A stretch of DNA of 64,000 nucleotides from Brachynemurus nebulosus (Eukaryota > Arthropoda > Insecta > Neuroptera > Myrmeleontidae). This document shows, one piece after another, positions 61,376 to 64,000 of this stretch. The DNA is taken from NCBI GenBank assembly GCA_035578155.1, contig JAPWDM010000005.1, positions 41,926,365 to 41,990,364 of the forward strand, written 5' to 3'. The notes beneath the pieces were generated by a model that had not been told where the DNA came from, made no database searches, and was given only the letters and a program-made list of their open reading frames with translations. The position numbers and the translations under genes were made by a program. Every line of letters begins with the position of its first letter. Position 1 is the stretch's first letter.

Positions 61376-62579
61376 AATAAATAATACAAAAAAAATGTTT
61401 AAACATAAAGCAGTGGTAATTTATCATTTTTATCTATAAGACAAAAAAATTTGCATTTATTACCCTGACTAACAATTTGATGATTTACATTCTTTTAAAC
61501 AAAAAGAACAAAAAAATTCAGTTAATAAAACATATTTCAAAATACCCAAGACAATATTAAAATATCATGCACATACAAATATAATTTTAGCTAATTTGTT
61601 GATAATATGTGATTATGATAATTTGTTTGATCACGTGATTCCAGTAAAATGTCGGACATGGCAACCTACAGAAAGTTGTCAGTATAATAATATGAATGTA
61701 AGACATAGAAGAGAAGAAATAAATAGCATCAGTACATAGTACATAATCGGTAAGAGAAAAAAGCTTTTGCCTTGTGGACTTTGTACATTCATTTTCCCCA
61801 CAATTAGACACAAACATGTGATATGTGTAAAATATGTATGTATGTACTTATAATCAGACGTTCATGTGCTATGTATATCCTGAGAAAGAAAACAGTTACG
61901 CCTTTAGGTTGTGCATAATTAAAATTAAAACTAAATATTAAATAAAAATTCCCAAAAAAGATAATTCTTTTACTTTAATATACTAATTTTAATCTTCCTT
62001 ACAGAAAAATAGTAGCCTTAACTTCCTTTCTTTCCAAATTTTACTTCCTATTCATTCCAGTTAAGATTTCCAAGTTACCGCCTGCCTCACCCCTGGGGGG
62101 TAGGGGTTAAGGATAGTGTTTGGTGTGCTTGAATAGACTTTTTAAAAATATTAAACACGTATTTTTTTAATTCAGATGTGTATTTCTGGAGATATTTCAC
62201 CATTTCCACACTTTTCTCCGGAATCAGGGTAAAACCAAAGAGTATGAGATAGAGGAGAAACTGAAATATAAGTTTTTAGTGACATCTTGAGTCTGTGGCA
62301 ACCAACTATAAAGTTTGTCGGCCTTTACGGGGGCGACAAGGTAGTTGAATTACAAAATTTATAACAAAAAAGATTAATATACATTTATTAATATATATTA
62401 ATATATATTTTGTTATAAATTCCACAGTCATTTATAAGAAAATATCCTGGTTTCGGATTTTCGTGAAAGCCTTACTCGGTCGAGGCGCTGAAACTCGTAT
62501 ACTACAATTTTACATTAGTTCTTATGGACAGTTTCCGCTCTATTGGGTAAAACTTATTTTAGCGAATTTCCAAAACTGG

Positions 62580-62681
62580 AAATTCAGCTTTTACGCCAGG
62601 TGTCATGGTGCGACCTAAGCCCGGGACCATATCAGAAATATGTTTTGAGGTCCCTAGAATACGAAAATGATATTCACTAAA

Positions 62682-62765
<84 letters not shown>

Positions 62766-63060
62766 CCGCGCGATAACTCTCGAACGAAACGTTTAATGCT
62801 TATGAAATTTTGTGTGCGAATTCGATTTTCCAAATCGTTGGATGAGTTCGTTAGCCAGACACGTCGGATGCCCAGAAGTAGGTTTTCCGGGCGTTTTTTG
62901 TCAACAAAATGAGTTTTTTGCCAGAATTAAGCCATTTTTCAAATTTTTTTACACCAAGCCATAGTAAAAGGTAAAATGCATAAAAAATGTTTTTATACCG
63001 TTGCTCTAAATTATTTACTTTTCGAGAAAAACTAGGAAATATGTCGTTCTCCATTTCACT
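62580..63060 (+). repeat. Dispersed repeat, copy C, with internal TA array
   Basis: The left part AGCCCGGGACCATATCAGAA, GAGGTCCCTAGAATACGAAA, CTAAAATTTA runs into a 77-bp TA run (62685-62761). It continues TGTATCCGCGCGATAACTCT, then GCCAGACACGTCGGATGCCC and TTTCGAGAAAAACTA. Both flanks are collinear with copy B at 32.5 kb, with the TA array at the same point. Confidence 0.8.
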
Positions 63061-63724
63061 CGTACTCGCATTCTTTTTTTTTCTGTCTCATTTTTTGCGA
63101 GCTAAATTCGAAAAAAACCGCTTTATAAGTAGCGTGTCATGATTTTTTTAATCCAATTTAACGATTCGGCTATATTCTATTTCTCTGTCAGTTAAATGTT
63201 TTTATAATGTATCTCTGTTCCATTTTTTTTGACAAAAAAACTCCCGACGATATCTGTTATGTGATATGATCAGAATTTAGATTATATTTACACCTTCCTA
63301 AAATTAATAAGAGTTTGCTTCAATCGTATAAAAATTACGTTAAATCATATTCAAACAATAATATTTTTACGTAATTTTCTATCCAATTGACAATACAGTT
63401 ATGATTAGAATTGTATAATCAGAGTATTCTAGTATTAAATAATTTTGCACATTCAATTTTTTTTTTTTAACAAAGAAAAATTTTTTTAAATTTTGACACA
63501 TTCTTTTATGAAATTTCGATTAAGAAATATTAAAAAATTTTAAAGTGAATCATTTAAAAAGAGTTAAAAATAAATTAAAAAGGAAACATTTCTCTATTTT
63601 AACATATTTGTAAAGAAAATTTTACAGTTTACTTACAGTTTTTTGAAAAAATGTAATAACATTTTTACATACAATAAAGATTATATTTGAACGGTAGGAA
63701 ATCCACAAATTTTTTTTTATTTCT

Positions 63725-63812
63725 TTAATTAATTACTAAATTTGGTTTTAGAAGAAAATCTTCGTCTAATTCGCTCCAAGCCGAAAGTATAGCCACTAAT
63801 AAGGACATTCCA
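63725..63812 (-). CDS. Possible last coding exon of an upstream minus-strand gene
   Basis: The acceptor TTTTAACAG is followed by one base of a split codon and 28 codons reading GMSLLVAILSAWSELDEDFL, then LKPNLVIN and TAA. An AATAAA lies four nt after the stop (63721-63716). The hydrophobic SLLVAILSAW followed by an acidic stretch would suit the C-terminus of a membrane protein, but I do not recognise it. GC content is a little above the surroundings. The gene would end about 5 kb upstream of Acsl exon 1, in the same orientation. Further exons lie outside the window, so this cannot be confirmed here. Confidence 0.35.
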
Positions 63813-64000
63813 CTGTTAAAATAAATGGAAAATATATTGAAATTTATTTAATGAAAGCCATTCATACACATTTTTAAAATATCCTTTTGAATTATATAAC
63901 AAATAAAATCTGTGTAAAAAAATCTAATTGACGTGTTTTTTCTCAATTTTCTAATATTAAGTAAGGCTCGTTAGTTAGGGAGTGATTGTATCAAAATTTT

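Larger units (their letters stand above)
58837..63724. other. Upstream flank of Acsl
   Basis: The presumed promoter-proximal part (58837-59000) contains a GC-richer GATGTGAGCGGAGCGCCAGT. Further out are a partial tandem duplication around 60125-60180 (AAGACAGT(G/C)TAATGAAT), a MITE (60693-60954), a dispersed fragment near 61335-61375 and repeat copy C. No coding exon I can support. Confidence 0.5.

Overview
This window looks like about 64 kb of an AT-rich arthropod, most likely insect, nuclear genome. The sequence shows long AT-rich non-coding stretches, GT-AG introns, many short non-autonomous DNA transposons, a tRNA-derived SINE family and several (TA)n arrays. Nothing in it looks bacterial or viral. 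I cannot name the species.

Almost the whole window is one gene on the minus strand: a long-chain acyl-CoA synthetase of the ACSL3/ACSL4 type (insect Acsl). I rebuilt it from exons whose splice sites and reading phases fit. In transcript order they are 58643-58594 (first coding exon), 21123-20985 (membrane anchor), 9742-9623 (120-nt probable cassette exon), 7943-7728, 5271-4510 (P-loop), 4441-3589 (adenylation core) and 929-775 (C-terminus and stop). The model is 724 residues without the cassette and 764 with it; starting at the internal ATG gives 706 or 746. The intron after exon 1 is about 37.5 kb. The 3' UTR runs to the left edge of the window, with one AATAAA at 19-14.

Layout. 1-774: 3' UTR. 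775-9742: six coding exons in about 9 kb, with a SINE, a hairpin and a MITE in the introns. 9743-20984: an 11.2-kb intron with a TTAA-flanked foldback, a hAT element with an 8-bp target duplication, and a TA-flanked element into which two 3-bp-TSD MITEs have inserted. 20985-21123: anchor exon. 21124-58593: giant intron packed with repeats, including a Tc1/mariner remnant, a piggyBac-like MITE, PIF/Harbinger-like MITEs, SINEs, a multi-level nested insertion near 38-40 kb, a 1.65-kb element carrying seven copies of one 14-bp motif, and a decayed transposon-associated ORF. 58594-59000: first coding exon, 5' UTR and presumed promoter. 59000-63724: upstream flank with repeats. 63725-63812: a possible last coding exon of another minus-strand gene.

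Most of the remaining ORFs of 60 or more codons are chance frames or lie in (TA)n arrays. I found no rRNA, credible tRNA, CRISPR array or bacterial-type operon. The unusual content is in the mobile elements: clean target-site duplications, nested insertions, shared termini and repeated subterminal motifs.
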